This document shows, one piece after another, positions 1 to 10,512 of a stretch of DNA of 64,000 bases. The notes beneath the pieces are model-generated. The model did not search any database and was not told where the DNA came from. It worked only from the letters and a program-made list of their open reading frames with translations. Source of the stretch: Latrodectus hesperus. Lineage: Eukaryota > Arthropoda > Arachnida > Araneae > Theridiidae. Where the stretch lies: assembly GCA_037975125.1 (NCBI GenBank), contig CM075852.1, forward strand, positions 10,392,814-10,456,813, given 5' to 3'. The first letter of the stretch is position 1. The number at the start of each line of letters is the position of its first letter. Position numbers and translations under genes: made by a program.

Positions 1-78
1 TGTGACGACATTGTGAACACCTCTGATGTGATTGTTTGGAATATTACAGTACAAGACACTGGCGAAGAAAAATTTGAG
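1..78 (+). CDS. Internal exon of an unidentified host gene, cut by the window start
   Basis: The first 78 bases are open in frame 1 (26 codons, starting Cys-Asp-Asp) and are followed directly by a GT donor (gtaggc) at 79. The peptide has two N-glycosylation sequons (NTS and NIT) and is acidic, which suggests an extracellular or lumenal segment. The exon ends on a codon boundary, and the only open phase of the candidate exon at 8236 is phase 0, so the two join cleanly. The intron between them carries a dead BEL/Pao element. The family is not recognised; a cysteine followed by helical text is loosely like the start of a laminin coiled coil, but this is weak. The 5' end of the exon lies outside the window. 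Confidence 0.55.
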
Positions 79-897
79 GTAGGCTCATTTGCCCTTATTA
101 AAATTTGTTAGCTAATTATTTTAAGAAAATGGGTTTCGAACGAGTGAAATAAAACCGTGAAACTTCAAGAACTTCCTTCACGAAACATTCAATCAAAATC
201 GAAACCACGTTAGCTAATGAAATTTCGGTTGAATACTCGAAGAAAACAAAAATAGATAAGATTCGTACTTTTAAGTCTCAGCTCTCAGAAAAATTATATG
301 ATTTTATGAATGCTGATGAGAAATTAAAATTAAAAATTGAAAGAAAAGATATCTCGAATGAGATAACTACGAGTGAAAAGAATACAAGGATAAAGGGATA
401 ACTACAAAATCAAAAATAGAAAGCATTTAGAAACTTAAAGCTATTAGCCGGCGACGAAATAAAGGCGAGCAGAAGAAATGATTAAATTACAAGTGAGAAT
501 AATGTTTCGATGCAATTCGAGCAAATGCATAATTATAATTCCTTTAGAACTGGAACAAAATATGTAAAACTTCCGAAACTGAATATACATTTTATGGAAA
601 TAGTAGTCAATATTTAGATTTTTGGAATTCCTATAAAATCGAGATACAGAATAATCATTCTCTGACAAAAATTGAAAAATTTACGCATTTAATAGCTTAC
701 CTTGGAGGTGTTGCACTAAGTGCAGTTAGAAAATTCTTATACACTGATCAAAATTACGATGTTTCAGTACAATTAATAAAGGATAGATTCAGTAGAACAG
801 ATATAATTATGTCACCACAAAGGCCAGTCAGATCTTGTTCTAATATTTTTGGCTTAAGAACAATGTATGACAGCATTGAAGTACAAATAAAAACCTA

Positions 898-1105
898 TGG
901 GGCCGTGGTAGCCTAGTGATTAGGGTATCGGCCTTTCATCCGTAAGGGTAGGGTTCGATTCCCAATGCCGCCAAAGACCCACCGAGTACATGCGATATAC
1001 GTGCTCGTTAAATCTGTGGAATCGAAAGTCCTGTGGTCGGTCATTGAGCAGTTACCATGGGTGCAACAAATTTGGTCTAAATTTTTGTGCGAGGTTTCTA
1101 GCAAA
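898..1105 (+). mobile_element. tRNA-derived SINE inside the BEL/Pao gag
   Basis: A tRNA-like head with an A-box-like segment (tggtagcctagtgattaggg) and a canonical B box (ggttcgattcc) is followed by a unique body of about 130 bp. Because the remnant tRNA fold is attached to this body, it is a SINE rather than a tRNA gene. The insertion interrupts Gag. I found no clear target-site duplication. Confidence 0.65.
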
Positions 1106-1340
1106 AGCCATTTACCTCAATGTAGAGAATTTGGGGGTCCATAAGATATTGTTTACAGAATAGAGGAGGAGTTGAACATAGTACATACTGTCTAGAGTCC
1201 CTTCCTGAAAGATGGTGCACTTATCTTGACCCAGCTGGCTCAAAAAAGTGCAGAGCAAGAAGTTTACAATAATTTCAATATACAATTCTTGGGTGCTATT
1301 TAGCACAATCAGAAAACATTTCAATGCACACATTTAGTAG
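1106..1340. other. Unclassified spacer between SINE and non-LTR 3' end
   Basis: This is about 230 bp of mixed composition between the SINE tail and the 3' end of the reverse-oriented non-LTR element. It is open for 73 codons on the minus strand, but the text matches nothing I recognise. It may be extra 3' sequence of one of the two neighbouring elements. Confidence 0.3.
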
Positions 1341-3034
1341 TTTTCCTTAACTGTATTTTACAGGATTATAGTGTTAACACAATTTTTACACAGTTGATCT
1401 TGATAATACATAACATAGTTGGGATTACAGATTTAGTAATAATAACAAATTTAATTATATATTTACAATATAAAGTAATTTACATTATTTTCGGGTAGTA
1501 CTCCCATGGGTAAAAAGTGAGTGCATGATGATAATAGAGTTAAATTTGTGTCAGACATAATAATAACAAAATTTAAGTACTATACAATAAACATGAGATG
1601 AGAGTATAAAATCAGAAATCAGAGGTTTTCTAATCCGAGTTTGGGCCTTAGCACCGCTCTGGGTCTGTGTAAGTTTTTAATGTGGTTAAAGTCATAATTA
1701 GGAATGTTTTGTATACATCTGTTATCAATTTTATAAAGTTTTTCATAAAAATTTAGAGCTAGGTTTTTGATGTATTTATTGAGAGTGATAATGCCTAGAT
1801 TATTCCTGATTAAAGAATTTCTGAAGTACCACTCAGCATTACTAATTAATCTCAGAATTTTGCTCTGTTGAGCCTCGAGTCTAGTTAATGAAGTGACACA
1901 TGCTCCACCCCAGATCTGTGATGCATAAGTCATTGTGGGTCTCAGATAAAGCTTGTAGATTAAAATTTTATTTCTTATGGAGAGTTTTGATTTCCTAGCA
2001 ATTAAAGAATATAATATGGTCGTTTTAGTTCTAATTTTATTTATGATACTATTGATCTGGTTCTTCCACGTGAGCCTTCTATCTAGGATCACTCCCAAAT
2101 ATTTGGCCGTGTTTTCCCAGTTAATTTTTTCCCCGTAAAGTTCGAGTGGTTTGCACCTATTAATCTTTCTAGTGAACATGATTGCAGTGCTTTTGTTAAC
2201 ATTGATTTTGATTTTCCATTTTGTGAGCCATTTTTCAATATCTTTAATGTGGTTGGTGAGGTTTTTATGTATGATATTAAGATCTTTACCTGAAGACAGA
2301 ATGGCTGTATCATCGGCGAACAGTGCAAGCATGTTGTGAAAATTCTGTGGGATATCGTTAATATACATATTAAAAAGAAACGGTCCTAATAGGGAGCCCT
2401 GGGGAACCCCAGCCTCAATGGTTTTCTTTGTAGAAAGTGAACCTTCTATCCTAACCTGGAATGTTCTGTGTTCGAGGTAACTCTTAATTAGTTTAACAAG
2501 ATAGGGGGGAAGTTGTTATTAATAAGTTTGTACAGTAGACCCCAATGCCAAACTCTGTCAAATGCCTTTTCCACATCTAAGAAAAGTGCTCCAGTCGAGC
2601 ATTTGTCTCCTAGGGAGGCTGAAATTTTTTCCGTTACTCTTAAGAGTTGGTGGGTCGTTGATAGTTTGGCCCTGAAACCAAATTGATGGGGGATGAATAG
2701 GTTGTTTTCTTGCTCGTGTTGTTGAAGTTTAGTAAGAATGAATTTTTCAACTAGTTTAGCTAACGATGGTAACAGCGAGATAGGCCTATAGCTAGTTGGG
2801 TCTTTTGGGTTTTTGCCCGGTTTCCTAATTGAAACAACAAGAGCATTTTTCCATTGCCTGGGAAAATATCCAATATTTAGGATATCGTTAATAATATCAG
2901 TGATATAACAAATAGCTACTATTGGAATTTGCCTCAGCATTTTGTTGTTAATGTTATCATCTCCTGGGCTCTTTTTGGGTTTCAGGTTCATAATGATCAT
3001 GTGCAATGGTCTGGAGAAATTTACTCCGCCTTCA
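1340..3034 (-). mobile_element. 5'-truncated Jockey-like non-LTR retrotransposon
   Basis: The fragment contains most of the RT domain, the C-terminal thumb region and a 3' UTR of about 280 bp (about 1340-1618). It is inserted in opposite orientation into the BEL/Pao element. The 5' truncation is at about 3034, next to the AAC-tailed repeat. Endonuclease and ORF1 are absent, as is usual for a truncated LINE insertion. Confidence 0.8.
1619..3033 (-). pseudogene. Jockey-like reverse transcriptase with one frameshift
   Basis: The reading frame upstream of about 2512 has NLKPKKSPGDD, SYRPISLLPSLAKLVEK, QFGFRAKLST and LFLDVEKAFDRVWH. The second part continues with EAGVPQGSLLGPFLFN, ALFADDTAI (the catalytic FADD box), KYLGVILDRRLTW and the LRPTMTYASQIWG thumb motif, and ends at the stop near 1619. 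The two halves differ by one base at a run of six C residues (minus strand, about 2504-2509) in the codons after INNN. The frame would be continuous with one more C, so this is either a single indel mutation or a sequencing error in a homopolymer. The N-terminal endonuclease is missing, so the copy is dead either way. Confidence 0.85.
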
Positions 3035-3230
3035 GATCAATGCCAAAATTGAGGGAGTAGATCCTCTTGGTGCCTCCATCTATCGGATGATTTGAACAGC
3101 AAAAGTCGTACTTTCACCTTCATGGTGCTCTTAAAAACGAAAGACGCTTCCGATTGACTTAAATTCGCATAGCCAAGACATAGCGAGCTTGCATTGTCCA
3201 AGTGTCATTAGTAATAACAACAACAACCTT
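3035..3230 (+). repeat. AAC-tailed dispersed repeat, copy 1
   Basis: About 195 bp share long blocks with 4806-4998: aaaattgaggga, catctatcgga, cgtactttcacctt, cgcatagccaa and ccaagtgtcat, with a terminal acaacaacaac tail. Same orientation and a simple 3' tail suggest a SINE or the 3' part of one. No tRNA-like head is visible in either copy. Confidence 0.7.
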
Positions 3231-3939
3231 GCAATTCTTAGAACTACTAGCGGACACATTCAATAATTTATTGTGACTTGTATATCAGCAAAAACTGCCC
3301 GAAGAATTAATTATAATCGTCACCATAAAACAAATGAATTGTTTGATATAGTAAAATTATTAGAATTAATGAGAAAAGAAGTAGAATACTGAGAAGCTTC
3401 CTTAATATTAGCTAACCCGAGAAATTTTAAAGCAAAAGAATATCCATTTCGAAATAAAATAACAGATCAGTTACCCAAAGTAGTTCTCATTTTCGGAATT
3501 TGAAGAAAATCTACAGGAGCAATAAATTCAGCGCTGACACCTTGACTACCCAAGTGGGTATTAAATATCCCTGCGGATTCCGGAAATACAAAAACCGCAA
3601 TTTTAATAGAACAGAAAATAGCCAAAGATGTATTTTCTGTTCACAAAACCACATGAATCATGATGACGCATTAAGTGTTAGTGATAAATAGGGAGTATTA
3701 AGAGGTCTTTGCTTCATTTGCTTTAAGAATCATAAAGAAACTTTTATGGCCATAAAAATCTAAACAGTAAAACATGCGGTTTCCAAGGTCATAAATCAAT
3801 GATATGCGAAAGGAGAGTATAATGTTTAACAAGAGATGTTTCGGTTATAGTCAGGGAAAATGATTCAAAACAACAAGAGATCTCATCAATGATTTAATTT
3901 TCCCACTAAAGAGCTCTTAATTCTGTTTTGTTACACTTT

Positions 3940-4600
3940 TTCGCCTATAGGGAAATCAAAAGAAAACAGCCTTCAGTGTGTAAGAAAATGAAAGTTGGTT
4001 GGATTTTATGGTGCAAGTTCTAAAAATAGGACAATCTGCGTTAGCATAATGGAGGAGGATGAAATAAATCATTTATTTTTAAAAGAAAACAAATAAATGA
4101 TTTATTTAATTTTTTAAATAAATGAAACGTTAAATTTAAAAGTTTCTAGGAAAAAATCTTTAATAATTCATACATTTGGATCTAAAACTGCGGAGAAACG
4201 AATGTATAATTGGATCGAATTAACTTTGCATAGTATGAAATATCCAAATCAAAGTATTAAAATTGGAACCATAGTAATTGATTCGAATACTTCAACAAAA
4301 ACAAGAAATATATCGGAATTTTTGAAGAACATTGCATTTGAAAGAGGAGCGGAGTTAGCAGATGTTAGTACCTCTGACAAAATTAAAGTTTTAATCGGTT
4401 CAGATTATATTTTGGAAATTTTTGGAAATAATATTGTAAGGCTTAGTACGAGATTAATGGCTCAAAATAGCATTTTTGGAATCTTAATTCAAGGTAGAAA
4501 TGAAGATTCTAATAGTCAAGGGATGTATGCTAATCATTTGATTGTGGAGAATGAAGGATTAGATTATGATAGAAAAAAATATTATGGCAATTAGAAACCA
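3940..4600 (+). pseudogene. BEL/Pao aspartic protease remnant
   Basis: The stretch from about 4165 to 4594 is open for about 140 codons and carries the family's post-active-site text: an FGSK start, a YNWIELTL strand, EFLKNIA, then KVLIGSDY and a QGRN-like end. The region that should hold the catalytic Asp-Thr/Ser-Gly is degraded; only a weak trace is seen at about 4000-4030. A 17-bp inverted repeat (4062-4107) sits where the active-site half should be. This is part of the surrounding dead element, and the break with the RT part is caused by the repeat at 4806-4998. Confidence 0.65.
4062..4107. repeat. Inverted repeat with 17-bp perfect arms
   Basis: Arms at 4062-4078 and 4091-4107 are exact reverse complements separated by 12 bp. 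It lies within the decayed protease part of the BEL/Pao element. The sequence is purely AT-rich apart from one C/G pair, so chance or local duplication is possible. Confidence 0.7.
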
Positions 4601-4805
4601 TTGTAATTAATACTAATAACGAAATGTCTCTATCGAACCAAGATATTTTGAAATCTTTTCGGAAAAATGCTACACATGCTAATTAAAGATAGGAAACAAA
4701 ATTGGTGTGGAAGGTTGATAACTATGAATTAAGTAATAATTATGAAATCTTTGAACGTCTTTTGTCTAGTTTCATTGTTATAGTAGTTAAAAACGAGATC
4801 CTCCT

Positions 4806-4998
4806 ACAGAACAATGTCAAAATTGAGGGAGTGGATCCTCTGGTGGTGCCATCTATCGGAGAAGATTAGAGCCATGTCGTACTTTCACCTTTGTGGTGCT
4901 CTGGTTAAGCTAAAGATGTACCTTACTGGTTTCAATCCGCATAGCCAATGGCAAAGCGAACTTGGCTTATCCAAGTGTCATAAGTAACAACAACAACG
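4806..4998 (+). repeat. AAC-tailed dispersed repeat, copy 2
   Basis: This is the second copy of the repeat at 3035-3230, inserted between the protease and RT remnants of the BEL/Pao element. The heptamer aacgaga occurs just upstream (4790s) and again at the tail, so it could be a short target-site duplication. Confidence 0.7.
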
Positions 4999-5039
4999 AG
5001 AACTTACATACTAAAAACAATGAAATCATTAATGAACAT

Positions 5040-7130
5040 TTAAGATAGGGAATTCTTGAAATGGTTAGGAAGAATTCAAATCAAAATATAAAAAAGGGTT
5101 ATTTTTTCCAGCCTCATGCAGTAGTGCACGTGAAAAAATTTAATTCTATGGTTAAGACAGTTTTTGACGCTTCATCTAAAGAGAAAAGCGCATTGTTGAT
5201 AAATGATTGCTTAGAAAGCAGGCCAAAATTAAATCCTTATTTGCTAAAAACAATTTTATGGTTCAGATTACATAGAGTTGCATTTTGCGCAGATATTCAA
5301 CGGGCATACTTACAAGTAGGAATTACAGAACAAGATAGCGAGTTTTTAAAAATTTTAAGAAAAATGTCCTATTTTCTTCAAAACATTGCAACTTTGAAGT
5401 ACAAAAGAGTGACTTTTGGGATCAAATGCAAAGCATGTTCACTTACCGCAGCTATAAAGCTATGAAAAAGAATAAAGCATGCTAAATGTTTAAAGAACTT
5501 TACTTTAATGATCTTATCAATGGAATTTCCGATTTTGCAGACGCCTTGAAATTGAGAAGTGATATGGTTTTGCTACTTAGTGGAGCTAGTATAAACCTTC
5601 GTCGATGGGTGACGAATTCTCTGATTGATCACATTGATTGCTGAGAAACTTCAATGGACCAAGGTGTGCCATTAAAGGTTTTAGGTCTAATTTGGGACAT
5701 TGGAAATAATTTCATTAGCTTTGATGTAAATAAGTTTGAAAAAGTTATAAACTCTAAAGCAATAATAAAATGAATTGTTCTGGCAGCATGCGATATATTA
5801 TTTGACTCCATAGACTTAATGAATCCATTTACAGTAAGAATGAAGTTACAGAAGATTTGGAAACTGGGCTTGGAATGGGACGAATGTATTCCTTCAGAAA
5901 TAGACGTATTATTTTTAAATTGATTAAATGGAATGGAAGCTATGAAAAACTTTGAGATTCCAAGATTATATTTTTATGAAATCAATTAGGAATCTTTAGG
6001 GGATAATATATTTTCAGACACCAGCCATAGATGTTATGGATCTGTATGTATTTTTGTATGAAACACTCAGATGGGTATGAAACGAGATTCGTTTTATCGA
6101 AATCATGTTTGGCTTTATTGAAGAAACTTACACCAGGAACCTTGATTTCAGTACGCATGGGACATTATCAGTGGGATGATTTTAGCATGTTATACAAAAG
6201 TAGAATTTATTATTAGACAGCCTCATAAATTTGCATCCACTAGATCAAGGAGAACAGCTACGATTGTAAGCAATTCATCCGCAATCGTGCTATGAAAATT
6301 AAAGATAAAACAGATCCAAGTAACTCTAACATCACTGTCAAGGAAACACCAATCCTGCCCAAACTCTAGTGAATAATCTCATTTGGTTCGACGGATCTCA
6401 TGGCTTTTGAAAGGTATTTCCCAGGCAGTGAAACATGCTCCAGAGAGGACACTTTAGATTGTGTAAAAGAAGAAAGAAGTGTGGCAATGAATTTTCAAAC
6501 AAATGTTGAAATTTTCCAGGCCCTGCTGAATAAGGAGGATTTAAGCGATTTCAACAAAATCTTTAGAATCACTGGTTACATATTAATATTTATCAAAACT
6601 GTAGAACAACCTACGAACGATAAACTGGATTTATCACTGCGATTGAATTAGCTAACTTAGAAAGATATTGGATTCGGGTTGTGCGGTAAAGTGAATTCGA
6701 GAAATTCATTCATCTTGAAAACAAACACTCAATTTCCCCAATTCCAAACATTTTTATCTAAACCCAGTTTTAAGCTCCAATGATTTAATAGTTTTAGAAG
6801 GAAGATTCCTGAACTTGACCACATCCTTCCAAACATCCAATTGTTATCCTTTATAATCAAGATTCACAGATCGTTTTATAGATAAGAAACATAAAAATCT
6901 AATAATCACAACTGAACGATAAAGTTATAATATAAGGAGAAGGTAAAATGAATAAAACAAGAGCTTGAAGTAAAAAGGGGTTTGACTTGAAGAAATTCGT
7001 ATCTATAATAACGGATAGTGTGCAAAACATGAGAAAAGTAATGAATTTGTAAAACTTCTGACTGAAGAAGTTCCATTCCACATTGAGTAGTTTCGCGCTG
7101 CAATTCACATAATTTAAATGATATGCACTA
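5040..7130 (+). pseudogene. BEL/Pao reverse transcriptase, RNase H and integrase remnant
   Basis: RT motifs run from about 5100: a PHAVV strand, VFDASSKEK, INDCLESRPKLNP and the catalytic-block AFCADIQRAYLQV. The YxDD box at about 5497 reads YFND, so the second metal-binding Asp site has changed. NLRRWVTNS, VLGLIWD and KLGLEWDE follow (5590-5880), then an IPR strand near 5960. RNase H text (for example LIWFDGSHG) reaches about 6410, and the linker and integrase N-terminus (NKIFRITGYILIFIK) continue to about 7130. Many stops and shifts, plus loss of part of the palm, mean it is non-functional. Confidence 0.75.
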
Positions 7131-7180
7131 TGTGCAAAAACTAGTATGAAGTCGTTTCAAAATATTTTCTCCATTACCAT

Positions 7181-7469
7181 TAAATTGTGAATTTCATACT
7201 TCCAAAGCTCCAAATAATCGAAAGTTCTTGGAATTGTTGTAAGTAGAATAACAATATAAGTTCAACTTCTTACATACAACAATATTCATTGCCGGAGCCA
7301 CGGATGAATTCTTTATATATTTGTTGAACATATGCTAAAAATTTATTTTTTAAAACAGTAAAAGAGCAAAAATTAAAAAAAAAACTCACGAATTTTACTT
7401 AGCTTTATGGTTTAATGTTTTCAATCGACTTTATAACACTGCTAAATGATATAATTAAAAAATTTCAAG
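7181..7469. other. AT-rich spacer, no gene seen
   Basis: About 290 bp lie between the last integrase-like text and the next SINE. No coding signal was recognised. It may hold an unrecognised 3' end or LTR of the BEL/Pao element. Confidence 0.4.
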
Positions 7470-7748
7470 CCGCCCACCCTGTCTAGGGGTCAGAGACCCT
7501 GACTACGGATAGGGAGGTCCTGGGTTCGAATCGCAGTTCGGGCATGGATGCACTATCTCTCTATTTATCCTGTCTTTGTCCTTTCTGTGTATGAATGTGT
7601 TGTAAATGGTTGCCAACCCTATAAACGGGTCCCTATGGCAAGTGCGTACTGAAAAAGTCGGACTCCACACCAAAATAGGGCTCAGTTGGAAAAAGTGGAG
7701 CAGCGCACCCCATATTGCTAGCCTAGCTGGCACACGACAACAACAAAG
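7470..7748 (+). mobile_element. tRNA-derived SINE with 9-bp target-site duplication
   Basis: A tRNA-like head ends in a B box (gggttcgaatc), followed by a body of about 200 bp and a cacgacaacaacaaag tail. The element is flanked by aatttcaag at 7461-7469 and again at 7749-7757, the expected duplication from LINE-mediated insertion. It sits in the intron of the plus-strand host gene, 0.5 kb upstream of the exon at 8236. Confidence 0.8.
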
Positions 7749-8097
7749 AATTTCAAGGAGAGGGACAAATGATATAAGATTCGTAATGTGTCCTTAGAGG
7801 ACAAAGTTAATATTCCTTTAAAAAGATATTGAAACGCTCTAGTTTAAATACTTCCCTTCGCTTATAACTCTTTGAGGCATACGATTTTACAGAAAATAAA
7901 AATCCTAGTTGCACAGCTATATAAAATGCTTAAAAGATATACACTTTTCTAGGTTGATTAAAATATATACCATCATACTTAAAAATTTGAACTCCAGGTT
8001 GAACAATTTTTAACCTACCTTCCCTCGAAAACACATAGAATGGGTTTTGAAATACAATAAGAATTTACGTCGAATTTTACTGATAAGCAATCTTCTA

Positions 8098-8100
<3 letters not shown>

Positions 8101-8179
<79 letters not shown>
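8101..8179. repeat. (TA)n microsatellite
   Basis: An uninterrupted TA tract of about 79 bp, ending about 55 bp upstream of the exon at 8236. Confidence 0.98.
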
Positions 8180-8182
<3 letters not shown>

Positions 8183-8235
8183 TCAAAGATAATACATATA
8201 TTTTATAAAATTCACGTAATTTTTTTCTGTTTCAG

Positions 8236-8354
8236 AGCTTGGAGAAAAATGCTTCTTCTCTATCTGTTAAAATAAATGAACTGAAGATGTTTTTTAAATG
8301 GATGGATATTGACAATTTGAAGATGGAATTGATAGAAATTCAAGAAAATCTCAT
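8236..8354 (+). CDS. Internal exon of the same host gene, helical or coiled-coil-like
   Basis: A strong acceptor (a pyrimidine tract ending tttctgtttcag) precedes 119 bases that are open in only one of three phases, followed by a GT donor (gtgcgt) at 8355. The 39 complete codons encode a Leu/Ile/Lys/Glu-rich amphipathic stretch (for example KINELKMFF and LKMELIEIQENL) with one NAS sequon. This fits an extracellular coiled coil. Phase 0 at the 5' end matches the exon ending at 78. The exon ends two bases into a codon, so the next exon must enter with one base. I found no convincing next exon downstream. The protein family is not identified. Confidence 0.55.
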
Positions 8355-8359
8355 GTGCG

Positions 8360-9023
8360 TGAATAAATTTTGTCAATTTTTATGAAGCATTATAGTATAT
8401 TGCATCGATTGTATAATATTGCTTCTAATAATGCATCCAGAAATTAGAGAAATTCTCTAGAACAATGGAATGATCTCCCACAAAAATTTTAGGGCCATGA
8501 AAAAATTTGCAGTAGCAATGCTTATAATGTGTTTGGGTCCTGGTAAACATGTAGGCAAAAGTTTTTGTAAATGAACTCTAGAATCGCACGCGCGCGACTA
8601 TAAGAAACCACTTTGTCCAAACTTAAATTAATCTTATGCGTTATAAGTAAATAATGCTTCAATAAAATATAGTAAATAAAGTTCAGCAACAAATGTGATC
8701 GAATGAATAATAGCATTTGAATATTACATATTTATAATTTTAATTGCTGTATTTTTGAAAAGTAAAATATATTAAATGAAACATCTTAAGAAAGAATAAT
8801 TTTTTTATGAAGAATAAATATGATAATTAATAATTTATTTTCAATTTTGATACAATTAATTTTACATACTATGAAAAATCAGAAAGATTCAAAATTAATT
8901 AGCTTGATTTTTTTCATTTACATTAGAGTGACAGCTTTAGGCTTCAACTTAATATTAAACTGAAATATTCGCACACTTTTTTTCGTAATAACATTTGATA
9001 AAAGTTAATAAATAAATATAAAA
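8360..9023. other. AT-rich non-coding DNA
   Basis: No convincing exon, RNA gene or transposon was seen between the donor of the exon ending at 8354 and the next SINE. One short minus-strand open frame (8522-8716) has no family resemblance. Confidence 0.5.
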
Positions 9024-9036
9024 TAGAGATACAAAT

Positions 9037-9321
9037 GAAGCCCGGTGGCTTAGTGGCAGCGTTTCACGCTCCCATGACACAGGTCCAAGGTTCGATCCTC
9101 GGACTAGGCAAGGTTGACTCAGCCTTTCCTCCCTTCAGTGGGTCGATTAACTGAGTACCAAGCATGCTTGGGAACTAAGCACTGTGGGGGTCTTACGTTA
9201 GGCTGACCATTTAACAAGGATATATGCTTCGCACCCTAGAGCCCTCGGTCATGAAAACAGTTATGGGCACTGTAGGCCTTGGCCCACATGGGCTGTCGTG
9301 CCATGGAGTTTAGTTTAGTTT
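9037..9321 (+). mobile_element. tRNA-derived SINE with 13-bp target-site duplication
   Basis: The head has an A box (tggcttagtggcagcg) and B box (ggttcgatcct), followed by a GC-richer body and a (ttag/ttt)-type tail. The direct repeat tagagatacaaat flanks it exactly at 9024-9036 and 9322-9334. The perfect duplication and near-canonical tRNA boxes imply a relatively recent insertion. The body differs from the SINEs at 898, 7470 and 57686, so it is a separate family. Confidence 0.85.
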
Positions 9322-9334
9322 TAGAGATACAAAT

Positions 9335-10134
<800 letters not shown>

Positions 10135-10408
10135 GAAATTTTATTTTAAAAAATCATCAGTTTTCAGTTTATTTTCCTTAATGTTAAAACATATTTATTG
10201 TTAGACTACGAAAGGAATAACTCTTTCAGTTTTCCATTCAAAAATAAACATATTTCGTTTGTTAAATTAACTATGAAATAATAATAAAATCAAAAAATAT
10301 ACAATAAATTACATAATTATAATTAAAAAAATAAAAATTGCCTAAAAAATCAAGAGCTCAATTAGCTGCTTAAGAAATCAAGAGAAAATTAAATAAGCTT
10401 TGATTCAT

Positions 10409-10512
10409 AAAAATAAATAAATAAATAAATAAAATAAACGAAACGAAAACACGCTTCATAAAATGAAATCAGATAAAAATTGCAAAATAATAATAATAAT
10501 AATAATAATATA
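10409..10512. repeat. (AAAT)n and (AAT)n short tandem repeats
   Basis: Two short simple repeats: AAAT units at about 10409-10436 and AAT units at about 10485-10512. Confidence 0.9.

Larger units (their letters stand above)
160..3790 (+). pseudogene. BEL/Pao gag remnant, split by insertions
   Basis: Between about 160 and 400 the text resembles the helical N-terminus of BEL/Pao Gag. From about 560 to 800 it reads as the conserved DUF1759-type capsid region: a LPKL start, then FWNSYK, LIAYLGGVA and an RF-type end. The match resumes at about 3280-3440, after the inserted SINE, non-LTR element and repeat, with the LLELMRKEVE helix that precedes the nucleocapsid. At 3640-3780 a zinc-knuckle-like pattern (CIFCSQNH, then CFICFKNH) is still visible. 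Stops and frameshifts occur throughout, so no Gag protein can be made. Confidence 0.7.
150..7180 (+). mobile_element. Dead BEL/Pao LTR retrotransposon with nested insertions
   Basis: Gag, protease, reverse transcriptase, RNase H and integrase text typical of BEL/Pao elements appears in the expected order on the plus strand, broken by many stops and frameshifts. The element lies inside the intron between the exons at 1-78 and 8236-8354. It is interrupted by a SINE (898-1105), a reverse-oriented non-LTR fragment (about 1340-3034) and two AAC-tailed repeats (3035-3230 and 4806-4998). I could not find a matching pair of LTRs, so the outer boundaries are estimated from the coding remnants. It is an old, inactive copy. 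Confidence 0.75.

Noticed and set aside
898..975. Possible tRNA gene (also at 7470, 9037 and 57686)
   Set aside because: The A and B boxes are joined to SINE bodies and tails, three of the four with target-site duplications. They are SINE heads, not tRNA genes.
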